From Limnanthes douglasii subsp. nivea (Eukaryota > Streptophyta > Magnoliopsida > Brassicales > Limnanthaceae): 64,000 nt of DNA. Positions 11,740 to 24,008 of the stretch are shown piece by piece. The DNA is taken from NCBI GenBank assembly GCA_036936605.1, contig JAUPFV010000003.1, positions 79,716,273 through 79,780,272 on the forward strand. Reading direction: 5' to 3'. Position 1 is the stretch's first letter. Each line of letters begins with the position of its first letter. Position numbers and translations under genes: made by a program. A model generated the notes under the pieces. It had not been told where the DNA came from, searched no databases, and was given only the letters and a program-made list of their open reading frames with translations.

Positions 11740-12787
11740 ATATCCATCCATTCACCTCAATCAGAGCAAGGAAGGGGAGGAGATTTTAAACATACAAGTA
11801 AGCCAGCCTCAAGATTGGAGGTATCCTCTTTTTCAATATATCTCAGATGGTATCTTGCCTCCGAAGAAAGTAGTGGCAAGGAAAGTAAAGTATAAGGCTC
11901 GTGGATTTGTAATCCTAAGAGAAGTTCTTTACAATAAGTCTTTTAGTAAACCTCTATTGCGATGTTCGGGGATTGAAGAGTCCCAAGTGGTGTTGTCTGA
12001 ACTACAAGATGGTGAGGGGTCATCACACTGTGGTTATAGAGCTTTAACCAGAAGAGTCTTGTTGGCCGGATACTACTGGCTCTCTATAATGGAAGATGCC
12101 AAAGAATTGGTAAAAAAGTGTGATCCATGCCAAAGATACAGTAATGAAATTCATATCCCAGCTGTCCCTTTAGAGTCAATTTTTGAGCCAATACCTTTTG
12201 CTCGTTGGGGGCTAGATCTGGTGAGACCTCTACCTATGGCGTCCGGGGGATGCAGAACTATCATAGTTGCCATCAATTATTTCTCAAAATGGATAGAAGC
12301 AGCCCCATTGGCAGGAACTACTTCAAAAGCTGTTATAAAATTTATCTTATCTAATAGCTACTGTAGGTTTCGGGTTCCATAAAAAATAACCACAGACAAT
12401 GGGCCATAATTCGATAACAAGGATATGGAGAGATTCTGTGCCTCTAGAGGCATTCAGCATTGCTTTTCTTCTGCTTTCCACCCACAGGCGAATGGTCAGG
12501 TTGAAGTGGAAAACAGAACCATCCTATCCGGTCTTAAAAAGAATTTAGAAGAGGTTGCTGGAAAGTGGCCAAATTATCTGCAAGAAGTACTATGGGCCTA
12601 CCGGACTACTCCTAGGGCTGCTACACATGAATCTCCATTTGTCTTGGTATATGGTATGGATGCAATAGCTCATATAGAAGCAACTCTTCCTTCATTTAGA
12701 GTCCACAATTTTTCCGAACAGGCTAATGAAGTGGCAGTCAGAAGTCAACTTGACTTGATAGAAGAAAAAAGGGTTAAGGCTCAACTT
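11740..12787 (+). pseudogene. Element B integrase, C-terminus deleted
   Basis: The zinc part shows HCGYRALTRRVLLAGYYW and CDPCQ; the core shows RWGLDLV, TDNGP (12398-12412, followed by a stop) and NGQVEVEN. Additional blocks are VLWAYRTTPRAATHESPF and LDLIEEKRVKAQLR. A stop at 12380 follows FRVP. After about 12787 the sequence changes abruptly into the opposite-strand gene, so the chromodomain-side C-terminus and 3' untranslated part present in element D (about 1.2 kb) are missing. Confidence 0.85.
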
Positions 12788-15354
12788 AGAATGACATTGT
12801 TTTTGGCCTTCACCTCCTCTTTTGAAGTGGAAAGATCCTTCTCCAAGCCAGAACACTTGGACTGGAGTTCTTTATTAAACCCCTCCGAAGTGGCCAGCTT
12901 GGTGGCCGAATCCTCTTTCCCCTTCTTCAACTCCTCGATCTCTCTCCTTAGTGCCTCAACATTCTGGTTGGCAGTAAGACGGTCGTTAGACAAACTTTCT
13001 TTATCTGAGTTGAGTGTGTTGATGAGGGTTGATTTCGTACTTGTCTCTCCAAGTTGAGCACTGGTTGAATATTGCTCAACAAGGAGTGGGTCACCATGTC
13101 CTTCTCTCTTGAAACAGAAAAAGACTTACCATTGAAAGTGACGATGTTTGAAGAACTTGTGTGAGATAAGGGCTAGCAAATTCGTCCTTCTCAAGGTCTT
13201 TAAAGTAAAGGCTAATCCCTTGAAGGCCACTAATGTCAACACCATCAATGTTAATATCCCCACCGGCACCCTCTCCGGTGTGAAAGTCACTTGGGATTTA
13301 CTCTTCTTGGGTTGGGTCTATTGGGTCGACCGGAGGAAGAGACTCCGGAGGCCGGAGAGAAACTTCATCTCCCTTAGAGGTTTTCTTCTTCTTGGCTTAC
13401 CTATCTCCACCTTCCGCTCCTCGTTTTCAGTCTTTTTTGGGAGCCTTTGAGGGTTTTGGAAGTCCAACGGCCTCTTTGGTACTCTCATTTTCCACCACTT
13501 GAAGCAGGGCAGCATCAATTCCTCCTTGATCTTACACCTCTTGGTTTGCTGGGACAGTCTCCTCAACACCACCTTAGTTGATCTCAGCTACATCTGGATT
13601 TTTCTTGCCTTTCTTGCCCTTCATTTTACTTGGGGCTTTAACCCTGCCCGACAAGGCGAGCTTCCCATCCTTTGCATCTGTTCTCTGTAGAATGACACCC
13701 GGAGGAAGCGGTGTGGTTAATTCCTCCCAAGACAATTCTCTTCGGCCGGTTGTGTTCCAGAGATGGGATCTCACCAGGTTGCCAGCTGTAAAATAATTGT
13801 GGAACCGATTTCCCCATTTGTCAGCAGCCGAAGCATTCAGCTTGGCACAAGTAGTCTGTCCCTCCTCCAAGTAGTCAGTGAACTCCTTCGGCAGCACTAC
13901 CAAAAGAATAAGAAGAATATCTAAGTAAACAAACTTTTTAAGGAAAGAAAAACAAACATGATAAAATATTAACCTGTGTTTTTCCATTTGCTGGTAAGCA
14001 TTCTTGGGTTGTCACCAGCCTTAATCTTCCTCCCATTCTCCCAAGCACCACTGATGAACAAGAATTGGGTCTTCCAATTCTTCTCTGATTCAAGCAGGTC
14101 ATCCACCACTTTATAATTGTCGCCCATGTTGAAATGGTAGAAGGGGATGATGTGGTTCTTGCAAAGGCTGGCCACAGTAGCAAATTTTTCCATCGGAAGC
14201 GGGATTCCGGAGAGCCTGGAGGCCATGATGCAGGCCATGAGAGTGTACCAAGCATTGGGACTCAGTTGGCTTGGGCAGAGCTTTATCAGATGGAAATATT
14301 TGACGATCTCTGTGTCCAAGGGAAATTTAAGCCCCCAGTTGAATAACTTCGTGTAGAAAACTATCTCAATTAGCTTGCAGTCCATTGGCGTCTCCGGATC
14401 GATCGGTATCCTCACTTTAACAGATTCTGGGATCCCCCACTTCGTCCAGATCTGGCCTAGTTCAGCAGTATGAATGAAGGCATAGTTAATGTTCTGCATG
14501 GCTAGCAGATACTTTACACTTACCTTGTGGAAGCAAGGTCCCACTCTGCCTTCAAGGCACTTCGGCAGGTCCGGGTATTTTAAACACAGCTTCTCTTTAC
14601 CCTTGCTTTTCTTGACAATGGCAGCCTCACACGTCTGCCCGTAGACATCAGTCTCAAAAGGGGCTTCGTCAATACTGTCCTTTATCACGTCTTCCATCAC
14701 TATGGAAGAATTGTCAGTTGTCTTTGGTAGAGGAGTGCTTGTGGTTGGCTCAGTAAGCTGTCCGGATGGCTGAGCATCACTTTCCTTTTGTGGTCTCGTG
14801 TCCGGCTGAGGCTCAGATCTGGAGGGTTCATTTTGAAGGCTTGTACTGGTGGCCTCTGAACCAGACAATTTGTCCTTAGGAACCTTGATGGGTGCCTCTG
14901 ACCCTGTAACTTTGTCTTTGGCCCCAGACTTAGAGGGCCCTCATTTTGGAGATTTAGACTGTGGAGCAACAACCTAGCCTTATACTAAGCGACCTCTTCG
15001 TCGAAGCGTTAGCTTTTCTGGGGAATTATCAGCGTCTGATGCCATGGCTATGAATGGAGAGGGTCCCTTTATGCTTTTAACAGCCTTTTCTTGTTCGACA
15101 GTAGGCTGTGACTCCTGAACCGATGAGCCTGAGACGATTGGTGGAAGACTAGGTTGAAATAACCTTCTAGGTTTGGAGCTTCTGGCTGAAAACGAACCTC
15201 GATCAGGTTCTGACCTTGGTGTTTCAGATTTGTCGATTGGAGAAACTGGAAGGCCTGCAGCAATGCGCCTTTATCGTTCGACTCTTTGTGCTTTCTCTAA
15301 CTCCGAAAGATTAAGCCACCCACCTTTTACAAGTGCGTTTCTTGCTGTAAACAT
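12788..15354 (-). pseudogene. Element B antisense gene, PF04195-like protein
   Basis: Opposite-strand gene homologous to 31447-34346 in D. The start at 15354 (MFTARNA) is shared with D; an in-frame stop at 15273-15271 and a frameshift follow. The longest open part (14868-13974) has a Pro/Ser/Glu-rich region, then the core: KYLLAMQNINYAF, TAELGQIWTKWGIPESVKV, LKFPLDTEIVKYFHLIKLC, MASRLSGIPLPMEKF, FISGAWENGRKI. A 77-nt GT-AG intron (13973-13897) joins it in phase to VLPKEFTDYLEEG..., a Lys-rich part and FNGKSFSVSREKD. It ends in coiled-coil sequence (12993-12788) cut by the deletion. By eye about three-quarters identical to D in the core. Function unknown. Confidence 0.8.
13897..13973 (-). other. 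Intron in element B antisense gene
   Basis: On the minus strand the donor is G|GTTAAT at 13973 and the acceptor GGTAG at 13897. Splicing joins codons as ACA GTG CTG CCG, giving the same Thr-Val-Leu-Pro junction and phase as the element D intron. Confidence 0.7.
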
Positions 15355-15562
15355 AAACTTACACCAAAAAGGGTTTTGAAAAGAGAGATGAAAGCTTTGA
15401 TGAAAAGGAGTGAAAGAGTGATGAAGATGGTAAAACAGTGAAAATGAGGTAATTTAATACTAAAGAGACAAAAAGATACCCAGAAACCTAGGAGAATACG
15501 AAAAGATGGAATTAATGATTAAAGACGGCACTGACGTCAAAAGCATTAATTGAAGAGGTTAC
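15355..15562 (-). promoter_or_regulatory. Upstream region of element B antisense gene
   Basis: On the minus strand a CT-rich leader precedes the ATG at 15354. A TATTAAAT-like box lies at about 15450-15460, about 95 bp from the ATG. A palindromic TGACGTCA, a bZIP-type site, lies near 15532. The natural upstream continuation is now at 25993-26225, moved away by the Athila insertion. Confidence 0.4.
15445..15562. repeat. 118-bp direct duplication, left copy
   Basis: Matches 25875-25992 over 118 bp with five substitutions and no gap. It ends exactly at the first base of Athila C, and the other copy starts exactly where C ends, so it behaves like an extremely long target-site duplication. Confidence 0.9.
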
Positions 15563-17424
15563 TGATAAGTGCATTTCATATCACTTATTACGCTTCTATT
15601 ATTCTTAAAATTGTCACCGGTTCTCAAGTATTCGTTGGGATTTAACGTGTTTTTCCAGTATTCTTAAAAGCGCTTGTGTCGCGGGTAAATTGTGATAATA
15701 TAAATACATTTGGGGTTGAAATTGAAGAAACTAGAAAATTAATGTACTTAAGGAAATTTTGGAACAGTTGAAAAGAAAATAAAATATATTAATGCTAAAA
15801 ATATATTATGACCAGTGATTTTCCAAAGAAAAATATATTAATTCTTGAAAAAAAGGAAAATATAGTTTTTTAGATATTGTTTAAAATATTGAATTAAGAA
15901 AAAATATTAAAACGAAGCATAAAAAGAAATTAATGTTGAATTAAGAAAAAAATATTAGACGCGAGGATTTTATTTAGCTATATTGTTTAAAATAATATTT
16001 TATTTAGCAAAAATATTTCATGATTCGTTTTTTGTTTCTTTAGGGTTTCGACAGAATATATATATAAAAAGACGGAAAAAGAGAAGAGAGAGTGTCATTC
16101 GGGTTTTATTTTTCGGCATAATACAAAAATAGAAATAAAGAAGACAAAAAGAGAAGAAAAGGAACGCCTGATTTTTGGGTTTTGTTTATATGTATGTGAC
16201 TTTTGAAGAGAGAAGAATTACAATTGGCTTATTTGTTCTATGGTTTTTCGAGCATAAAATAAGAAAGCCCAAGCCCAGTAGAAAAGAAAAGTAATTTGGC
16301 TTCTACTAGGGTTTATGGACAGAGTTTATAAATAGAGAATAAGGGACAGTGGGTTTTGACGGCAAAAAACATAAAAACAGATAATACAGAAGCCAGTTGT
16401 GCTCTTTTCGTTCCAGAATAATACAAAGCCAAAGCAGGAAGAAAAATCGATTTTTTCCACTGTCTTTTTCTTACGGCCAGAATACAGATAATTAAAGAAG
16501 AAAGATCAAGAGGGTGCACTAATTGATTCACGGTAAAAATTGTATTTTACGACGAAAGCAACAGAGAGCGGCAACATACAATCAGTCGGCAGGAGGCAGG
16601 CAGTTTTTCGGTTTAACTTTCTCTAAACTTTTATTCGTTTATTTACATTCTTCCTAAATAATATGTTAACTTTTGCATCCATGATGATGATTTGGTCGAT
16701 TATAAACTAATCGTTGTCATGGAACCTTAGCGGATTTGTTTGAATAATATTTAGGGTTTATTGCTTAATTGATTTGTGAGATATGTTTATGGGTTACCTA
16801 GTATGGTTGTGCTTATCGTTAGATGCGTCGCGAACATCTAGTTTGTTAATCTTTAATGAATGCGAAAGTAGATTTAGGGGTTTATAACTTGCCATGCTAG
16901 CATAGGTTCTTGAATGATTCATATTGTGATTGTTCATGATTCATAATATGTCACTAACCATATCATATTACCCTATGTAATCGAAATAGGTAACTTGTGC
17001 TTAAAACCAATTGTACCTCAATTCATATAGACATATAGGATTGTCATGCAAGCGGTGTCTGCTTAACTACTATCTCTTTGTCGTTGTTTAAGTGGTTTGG
17101 TTTATGTGTACTGAAAGGTAGCGTATTCTGATTTCGTGTTATCTTACATATTGATTAAGTATATTAATACTCTGAGTAAAATAAACAATGAAGTTAGGGT
17201 TCCGTGTTTTCTCTCGCATAAGTAAACTCGTTAGATAATCTCATTAGTTGATTTGTTTAGTTGCATTCATACTCTATTACTCGTTCAAGCATTAGTTTAA
17301 TAATCATACGTTGTTGCATAAGTGAATTGTTGTCTTATACGCCTAGTCTTCGTGGGAACGATCTTTCTTACTTATTACTTGCTACTATTTGACCGCGTAT
17401 ACTTGCGTGAAAAAAGGACTAACA
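15563..17424 (+). repeat. Athila C 5' LTR
   Basis: Runs from TGATAAGTGC to GACTAACA and matches 24009-25875. A TATAAATA box lies at 16327-16334, with another AT run (ATATATATATAAAAAG) near 16050-16072. ORFs within it on either strand are not credible. Confidence 0.9.
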
Positions 17425-17430
17425 AGTTTT

Positions 17431-17448
17431 TGGCGCCGTTGCTGGGGA
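17431..17448 (+). other. Primer binding site of Athila C
   Basis: TGGCGCCGTTGCTGGGGA lies six bases after the LTR. Athila elements typically have TGGCGCCGTTGCCGGGGA here, so one base differs. Confidence 0.9.
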
Positions 17449-17564
17449 CTCGGTGTTATTTGACAGTTTTATTGCTTATCAACAGAAGTCGTTATAAAAC
17501 TACTAACTTGATTTGGTTAATTTCTTTTTCTGTGTTTTCTTATGCTTCAGGTATTGGAGCGTGT

Positions 17565-18686
17565 ATGCAAACACGGTCTCAAACTAGAGTACTAGTACAA
17601 AATGAGCTTGAAACACAGCAAGGAACAGAGTTAATATTCGCAGATTCTCATACTAATTCTACAATGGGAGATCCAGCTCCAAAAGCAGTCATGGAATACT
17701 CTCAACCAAAGATCATGTATATTCAGTCTAGCATTGTCAAACCCAATATCGTTGCGAATAATTTTGAGATTAAACCCAGCACTATTCAGATAATGCAGAA
17801 TTTCTGTTTGGGGGAGCGTTATCCGAGGATCCTAATATGCACATTATGACTTCCTTGAAATCTGTGATACCTTCAAGTTCAACGGTATTTCAGATGATGC
17901 CATAAGACTGAGAGTCTTCCCATTTTCTCTGAGGGACAAAGCTACGAGCTGGTTACACTCTTTACCAGCAGGCTCGATCACTACTTGGGATATACTAGCA
18001 CAGAAATTTCTCTCAAAATTCTTTCCTATGGCAAGAACAACCGCCTTGAGGAATGCTATTACTCAGTTTTCTCAGTCATATGGTGAATCTTTAAGTGAAG
18101 CTTGGGAGCGTTACGAGGAGATGCTCAGAAAATGTCCTCATCATGGGATGCCCGATTGGTTAGTAATAAATTGCTTCTACAATGGGTTGGGTGTGCAAAC
18201 AAGGCCCATGGTCGATGCTGCATATGGGGGAGCCTTATTAACGAAAAGCTATGAGGAGGCTCATGAGCTCCTTGAGATGATGGCTGCTAATGAATTCCAG
18301 AACCCTTCTCAGAGACAGTCACAACATAAAGTAGCTGGTATTCTTAACGTAGACACTGCCAGTGCTTTAGCAGCTCAGCTTGAAGCTCTAAACATGAAGG
18401 TAGATTTTTTGACTAAACTAGGGATACATCATATAACTAGTGTGTGCGAGATTTGTGCTGGAGATCATGACATTCAACAATACCCGATCTCTACTGAGTC
18501 AGTGCAATTTGTGAGTAACTTTCAGAGGCAGAATCAACAACCAATATCAAACACCTATCAACCAAGCAACAGAAATCATCTGAACTTCAGTTCGAGCAAT
18601 AATCAACAGGGTAATCAGCATTATGGTGCTAAGCTATACGCTCCTCCTGGATTTCAACAACAAGATCAACAAGATCAATCTCAATA
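17565..18686 (+). pseudogene. Athila C gag
   Basis: Starts with MQTRSQTRVLVQNE at 17565. A frameshift near 17825 leads into the retrotransposon gag (PF03732-type) domain, with LRDKATSWLHSLPAGSI, the block WDILAQKFLSKFFP, and then ESLSEAWERYEEMLRKCPHHG. A zinc knuckle CEICAGDHDIQQY near 18446 has the CX2CX4HX4C spacing, but the last Cys is now Tyr. A Gln/Asn-rich tail ends at a stop at 18686. Only one frameshift and a few stops separate it from an open frame. Confidence 0.85.
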
Positions 18687-20050
18687 GTATGCACCAAGAC
18701 AACCACAGAATCAATATCCCGGTTCTTCTCAACATTCCGTGGGAGACTCTGAATTCAAAGAGATGAAGTTAATGATTAAAAATCTGATGGTATCTCACAA
18801 GACCTTGGAAAATCAGATCGGGGAGATGGCCCCATAGTTGAACAAGAGGCGGATTCTTCTTAAAATCAGTCCATTCTGAAAAATTCTGCTCAAAATCAGC
18901 CCTCATCTGAGGTTAATTCTGGTCAAGATCACCCACCTAAAAAGCCATCTCAGTCAGTTGTTGAGCCTACGATCTACCCTCCTCCACCTTTTCCGCAAAT
19001 GTTGCAGAAACAGAAGCTAGATGCTCAGTTTGGGAGATTTTTGGGGGTGTTCAAGAAGCTACACATTAACATACCTTTTGCTGAAGCATTAGAGCAAATG
19101 CCTAGTTATGCCAAGTTCATGAAGGGAATTCTTTCGAAAAAGCTAAAGCTCGGTGATTTTGAGACAGTGGCGCTCACCGAGGAATGCAGTGCCATCTTAC
19201 AACAAAAATTGCCTCCCAAACTCAAAGATCCAGGAAGCTTCACCATTCCTTGTTCAATCGGCAATTTAACTTTCAGCAAATGTTTATGTGATTTGGGAGC
19301 GAGCATCAATCTGATGCCCCTATCTGTGTTTGAGAAACTTGGGCTACTTGAGCCAAAACCGACTAATATCTCTTTGCAACTGGCTGATCGTTCTATCACA
19401 TATCCTCGTGGGATCGTAGAAGATGTCTTAGTAAAGGTAGACAAGCTCATCTTTCCTGCTGACTTCGTTATCTTGGATTTCGAAGAGGACAAAAACATCC
19501 CCATAATCATGGGAAGACCTTTCTTGGCTACGGGGAAAACTCTGATCGATGTCCAAAAATGGGAGCTCACTATGAGAGTGCAAGATCAGAATGTCACTTT
19601 CAACGTTTTCAAGGCTATGAAATCTCCAACAGAGGATGAAGAATGTTTCAGGTTGGATATGATCGATTCTTTGCACAGCAATGAGGTGGATCGCTATGCG
19701 AGTTTAGATGTTCTAGGCAGAGTTCTACATGGTGAATCTGACTTCGAAGACGACGAGATATCCGAATGTGTTCAACTACTACAAGCAGCCCCGTTTCAAA
19801 AGAGGCTCAAAATTCCACATGAGTCGCTCGGTCTGGGTGATCTTAAGGATTCTCAGGGGAGGCTTAAACCTTCGCTAGAAGAAGCTCCTAAACTTGAACT
19901 CAAACCACTACTAGATCATCTCAGGTATGCTTACTTAGGAGAGTCATCTAAATTACTTGTTATTATTGCATCTAACCTTTCAGGTAGTGAGGAAGAAAAG
20001 CTATTGAGAGTCATGAGGAAGTTCAAATCAGCCATTGGTTGGACCAGCAG
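18687..20050 (+). pseudogene. Athila C linker and aspartic protease
   Basis: Stop codons interrupt a Gln/Pro-rich linker (18687-18998). An open stretch of about 350 codons (18999-20050) follows, with ALEQMPSYAKFMKGILS, KLPPKLKDPGSFTIPC and the protease site CDLGASINLMPLSVFEKLG near 19290-19345. It ends in the FVILDFEEDKNIPIIMGRPF block. Athila proteases use DLGAS in place of DTGS, as seen here. A frameshift near 20050 disconnects it from reverse transcriptase. Confidence 0.85.
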
Positions 20051-20966
20051 ATATCAAGGGAATCAGTCCCTTATACTGCATGCACAAGATTCTGCTCGAA
20101 GAAGGGAGCAAACCATCTATTGAGCATCACAGGAGACTAAATCCTATCATGAAAGAGGTGGTGAAGAAAGAAATTCTGAAGTGGCTAGATGCAGGAATTA
20201 TATATCCTATCTGAGACAGCCCGTGGGTTAGCCCGGTGCAATGTGTACCAAAGAAGGGAAGAATGACAGTAGTACCAAATGAAAAGAATGAACTCATCCC
20301 CACTCGGACAGTTACTGGATGGAGAATTTGCATGGATTATCGTAAATTGAATAAGGCCATGAGAAAATATCACTTTCCCTTGCCATTTATTGATCAGATG
20401 TTGGATAGGTTGGCAGGCCATGAGTATTACTGTATGCCTGATGGATATTCAGGATACAATCAGATTTGTATAGCTCCAGAAGATCAGGAGAAGACGACCT
20501 TCACATTCCCTTTTGGTATCTTTGCTTTTCGACGTGTCTCGTTTGGACTTTGCAATACTACCGCTACTTTTCAAAGGTGTATGATGGCTATTTTCTCTGA
20601 AATGGTTGGTGATATTATAGAGGTTTTCATGGACGATTTCACAGTCTTTGGGAAATCATACAATGGCTATCTATCTAATCTAGGTAGAGTACTTGAGAGA
20701 TGTGTGAAAACAAACCTCATTCTTAATTGGGAAAAATGTCACTTCATACTTCAAGAAGGTATCATCCTTGGACACAAGGTGTCTAAGAGGGGTTTAGAAG
20801 TAGACAAGGCCAAGCTTGAAACGATCAAAAAGCTTCCTCCTCCTATCTCAGTAAAAGAAATTCGTAGTTTTCTTAGTCATGCTGGATTTTATAGACGTTT
20901 TATTCAGGACTTCTCAAAGATCACCAAACCACTTTGTAGTCTACTGGAAAAGGAAGTTCCCTTTTG
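20051..20966 (+). pseudogene. Athila C reverse transcriptase
   Basis: Blocks visible are LNPIMKEVVKKEILKWLDAG, a stop at about 20212, SPWVSPVQCVPKKG, GWRICMDYRKLNKA, PFIDQMLDRLAG, GYSGYNQICIAPEDQEKT, FRRVSFGLCNTTATFQRCM and the active site VFMDDFTVFG near 20620-20650 (both Asp intact). LGHKVSKRGLEVDKAKLE and IRSFLSHAGFYRRFI close the domain before a stop at 20965. It copies element RNA into DNA. Confidence 0.9.
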
Positions 20967-21400
20967 ATTTACTGAAGAGTGTTTCGTTGCTTTTGAGCTC
21001 TTGAAGAAAAAGTTGACACCAGCCCCTATCATCACTGCGCCTAACTGGGAAGAGCCATTTGAGATGATGTGTGATGCTAGTGATTTCGCTGTGGGAGTCG
21101 TTCTTGGTCAAATGAAGCTGAAGGTGTTTCACGTGGTTCACTATGCTAGTAAAACCCTCAATGATGCACAACGAAACTACACAGTTACTGAAAAAGAGCT
21201 TTTGGCTGTTGTCTATGGTTTTGAGAAGTTCATTCGGCTATCAAGTACCTGCTATCTAAAAAGGATGCAAAGCCTCGCTTAATTCGATGGGTACTCTTGC
21301 TTCAGGAATTCGAGTTGGAAATTAAAGACAGAAAGGGGACTGAAAACCAGGTAGCTGACCATCTCTCACGTCTGGAGCAACATAAGAAAGACAAGGGAGA
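20967..21400 (+). pseudogene. Athila C RNase H
   Basis: Follows reverse transcriptase after a stop. MMCDASDFAVGVVLGQ near 21064 has the first Asp; [31 protein letters not shown] contains the conserved Glu. A frameshift near 21235 is followed by [25 protein letters not shown] with the last Asp. Confidence 0.85.
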
Positions 21401-22747
21401 TGTAATTCTTATCAACGAATGTTTCCCAGATGAGCAGTTGTTCCTGATTCAAGGAGAAGTACCATGGTTTGCTGATTTTGTTAACTATCTGGTCAGCAAT
21501 GTGATTCCTTCAGATTTTACTTGGGCTCAACGGAAGAAATTCTTGCATGACGTGAAATGGTATCTTTGGGATGGACCATTCTTGTTTAAACAGTGTGCTG
21601 ATAAGATGATCCGAAGTTGCATTCCTTACAGTGAGATTGAGAAAGTTTTACATGATTGTCACTCTACGGTTTATGGAGGACATTATGCTGGGGATAAGAC
21701 AGCTGCTCGAGTTCTTCAAGCAGGTTTCTACTGGCCTACCTTGTTTAAGGATGCTCATCTGTACGTTTGTAGATGCGATCGATGCCAAAGGGTTGGTAAT
21801 ATTTCTAGGCAAAATGAGATGCCCCTTAATATGCTTCTTAAGGTTGAGGTATTCGATGTATGGGAATAGATTTCATGGGACCATTTGTGTCCTCCTGCAA
21901 GAATCTATACATACTCTTAGTTGTGGATTACGTATCTAAGTGGGTAGAGGTGAAAGCTCTTCCAACTAACGATGCTAAGGTAGTGCTCAATTTCCTTCGT
22001 AAGCAAATATTCACTCGCTTCGAAACTCCTCGTGCTATAATCAGTGATGAAGGGACTCACTTTTGCAATCGTCAGTTCACAGCATTGTTGGCTAAATATG
22101 GTGTTTCTCATCATGTTACTACCGCCTACCACCCTCAAACTAATGGTCAAGCTGAAGTCTCGAATTGAAAAATCAAGCGAATCTTGGAAAAAGTGGTGAA
22201 TCCTTCAAGGAAAGATTGGTCTCTGAAGTTAGATGAAGCATTATGGGCATACTGAACGGCTTACAAAACTCCACTTCGAATGTCACCATTTCAGTTAGTA
22301 TATGGTAAGGCTTGTCATCTTCCAGCAGAACTCGAGCATAAGGCCTTCTGGGCTTTAAAGAAGTTCAATTTCGACATTCAAGCAGCTGGTGAGAAGCGTG
22401 TGCTTCAATTGAATGAACTTGACGAGTTTCGGTCTCAAGCCTATGAGAACTCAAAGATGTATAAGGAAAAAGTCAAGAAATGGCATGATAGGAAGCTTCT
22501 ACATAAAGCTTTTGAGCCGGGTCAAATGGTTCTTCTTTTCAACTCTTGTCTAAAGCTTTTCCCAGGGAAGCTCAAGTCAAGATGGTCTGGACCTTTTAAA
22601 GTCAAGACAGTATATCCACATGGAGCAGTTGAAATCTATGAGGAATCGCCAGACAAAGCATTCAAAGTCAATGGTCAACGACTCAAGCATTACTATGGAG
22701 ATATGGATAACCGTGAGGCATTCAACATCAGCCTCGACAATATATGA
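21400..22747 (+). pseudogene. Athila C integrase
   Basis: The N-terminal zinc region is intact: [17 protein letters not shown] and CDRCQ (about 21650-21788). The core has [21 protein letters not shown] and [13 protein letters not shown], giving the D, D and E positions; the second Asp is followed by Glu-Gly rather than the usual Gly-Gly/Asn-Gly. A frameshift near 21860 and stops at 22166 and 22255 break it. The C-terminal part 22280-22747 ([42 protein letters not shown]) is fully open. Confidence 0.88.
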
Positions 22748-24008
22748 TTCTGAGTGATATCGTCGAGCTATCGACGTTAAACAAGCGCTTCGTGGGAGGC
22801 AACCCACTGGGAAACAATGATCAACACTGTTGGACGAATAGGGGAGTGTTTCTTTTATCTTTTAATTTCTTATAGTTGCATTCATCATAGTAGTTATTCA
22901 TGTTAGTCATGCTTATTTGCATATTCATGCCATGATTATATAGACTGTGTTTAGGATCGAGTTAGCTTATTAGCATAGCATTTTGTTCATGCATTTTGCG
23001 TCTTTGATCCCTTGAGTTGCTGTTTTTACTTAAGTAGCCAATGATGAAAATTGTTTGGAATGACAGTAGGAATTAAATCTAATTAGGTTGCTTGTCAGTT
23101 AGCTTGCTTGATGTAAAAGCATAATTAATACACGTAGACTCATCAATTATTTTTATGCTAGTTACGGACACACTTGAGTATTGTTATACATGATCCTTGC
23201 TTAGGTTCAGAATTATACCTTAATCCTTTATTAGCTCATGGATTGCAAAAAGATAAGTTTGGGGGATTTGAAAGATAAATATGCGTATTACAGGCGTCAA
23301 AGGCTAGTAGCCGCTCGTCGACGTACGTCCTCTCGCTGGGGGTTGCATATTGCGAGTATTCTAGGGGTGGAATGAGATGGAGCAAAACACACTCATTCCT
23401 AATCTAATTGCAAAAAAAACCAAAAAAAAAAGAAAAGAGAAAAGAAAAGAAAAGAAAAGAGAAAAAAAGGATCCACTTACTCTAGGGGAATTTGTGCCTA
23501 GTGACCTAAGACTTTTCCGGTCTGGGATCCGCTAACCTAAAGCTCGCTAAATGGGCATCATTGTATAAGTCTTTTGGGGATCTCGTCCATTGCACGGTCA
23601 CATAAGCCTTTGTGTGTATGTATATAAAATAAAGCATAATATATCTTTGACAACCCCGGGGAAATATGGATGTGCATCTTGACTATGGAGAATCTAGGTT
23701 GTGTTTCGTTTCTAATCTTGTGATTATTATGATGAGAACAAGGTCCATTAATTTTTACTAAGAACATGTCGATTGAGTTTGAGCACACACACACACTTCT
23801 TCACTTGTATTGCTAAAATTTGAGTACCTAGTTATTTAGCATTCTGAGGTCATTACATTCGTTGAGGCATTTATGCTGAATTAGTTACGGTTACTCGTTC
23901 GGGATTATTACATTCTTGCATTCATTTAAATTCAGTTGCATTCATTCATCAATTGTTAAACCTGTTTTGCATTGCTTGAGGACAAGCAACGGTTTAAGTT
24001 TGGGGGTT
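22748..24008 (+). other. Athila C 3' non-coding region with polypurine tracts
   Basis: No supported gene and no recognisable env-like ORF. Just after the integrase stop are two small hairpins: CGTCGA-GCTA-TCGACG (22761-22776) and GTGGG-AGGCAA-CCCAC (22792-22807). An A/G-only tract lies at about 23408-23470 and a short CA repeat near 23786. The polypurine tract AAGTTTGGGGG at 23996-24006 directly precedes the 3' LTR; an identical 11-mer occurs internally at 23255-23265. Confidence 0.7.

Noticed and set aside
16020..17300. Short frames in the Athila 5' LTR
   Set aside because: The same sequence recurs in the 3' LTR with disrupting changes; LTRs are non-coding.
19106..19570. 154-codon minus-strand frame
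   Set aside because: Shadow of the Athila protease region, which has clear motifs on the plus strand.
23407..23470. A/G-rich tract as a polypurine tract or poly(A)
   Set aside because: Not adjacent to an LTR and not purely A; looks like simple-sequence expansion.
22748..24008. Possible env-like gene in Athila
   Set aside because: Some Athila elements have one, but no open frame, signal peptide or membrane segment is visible here.
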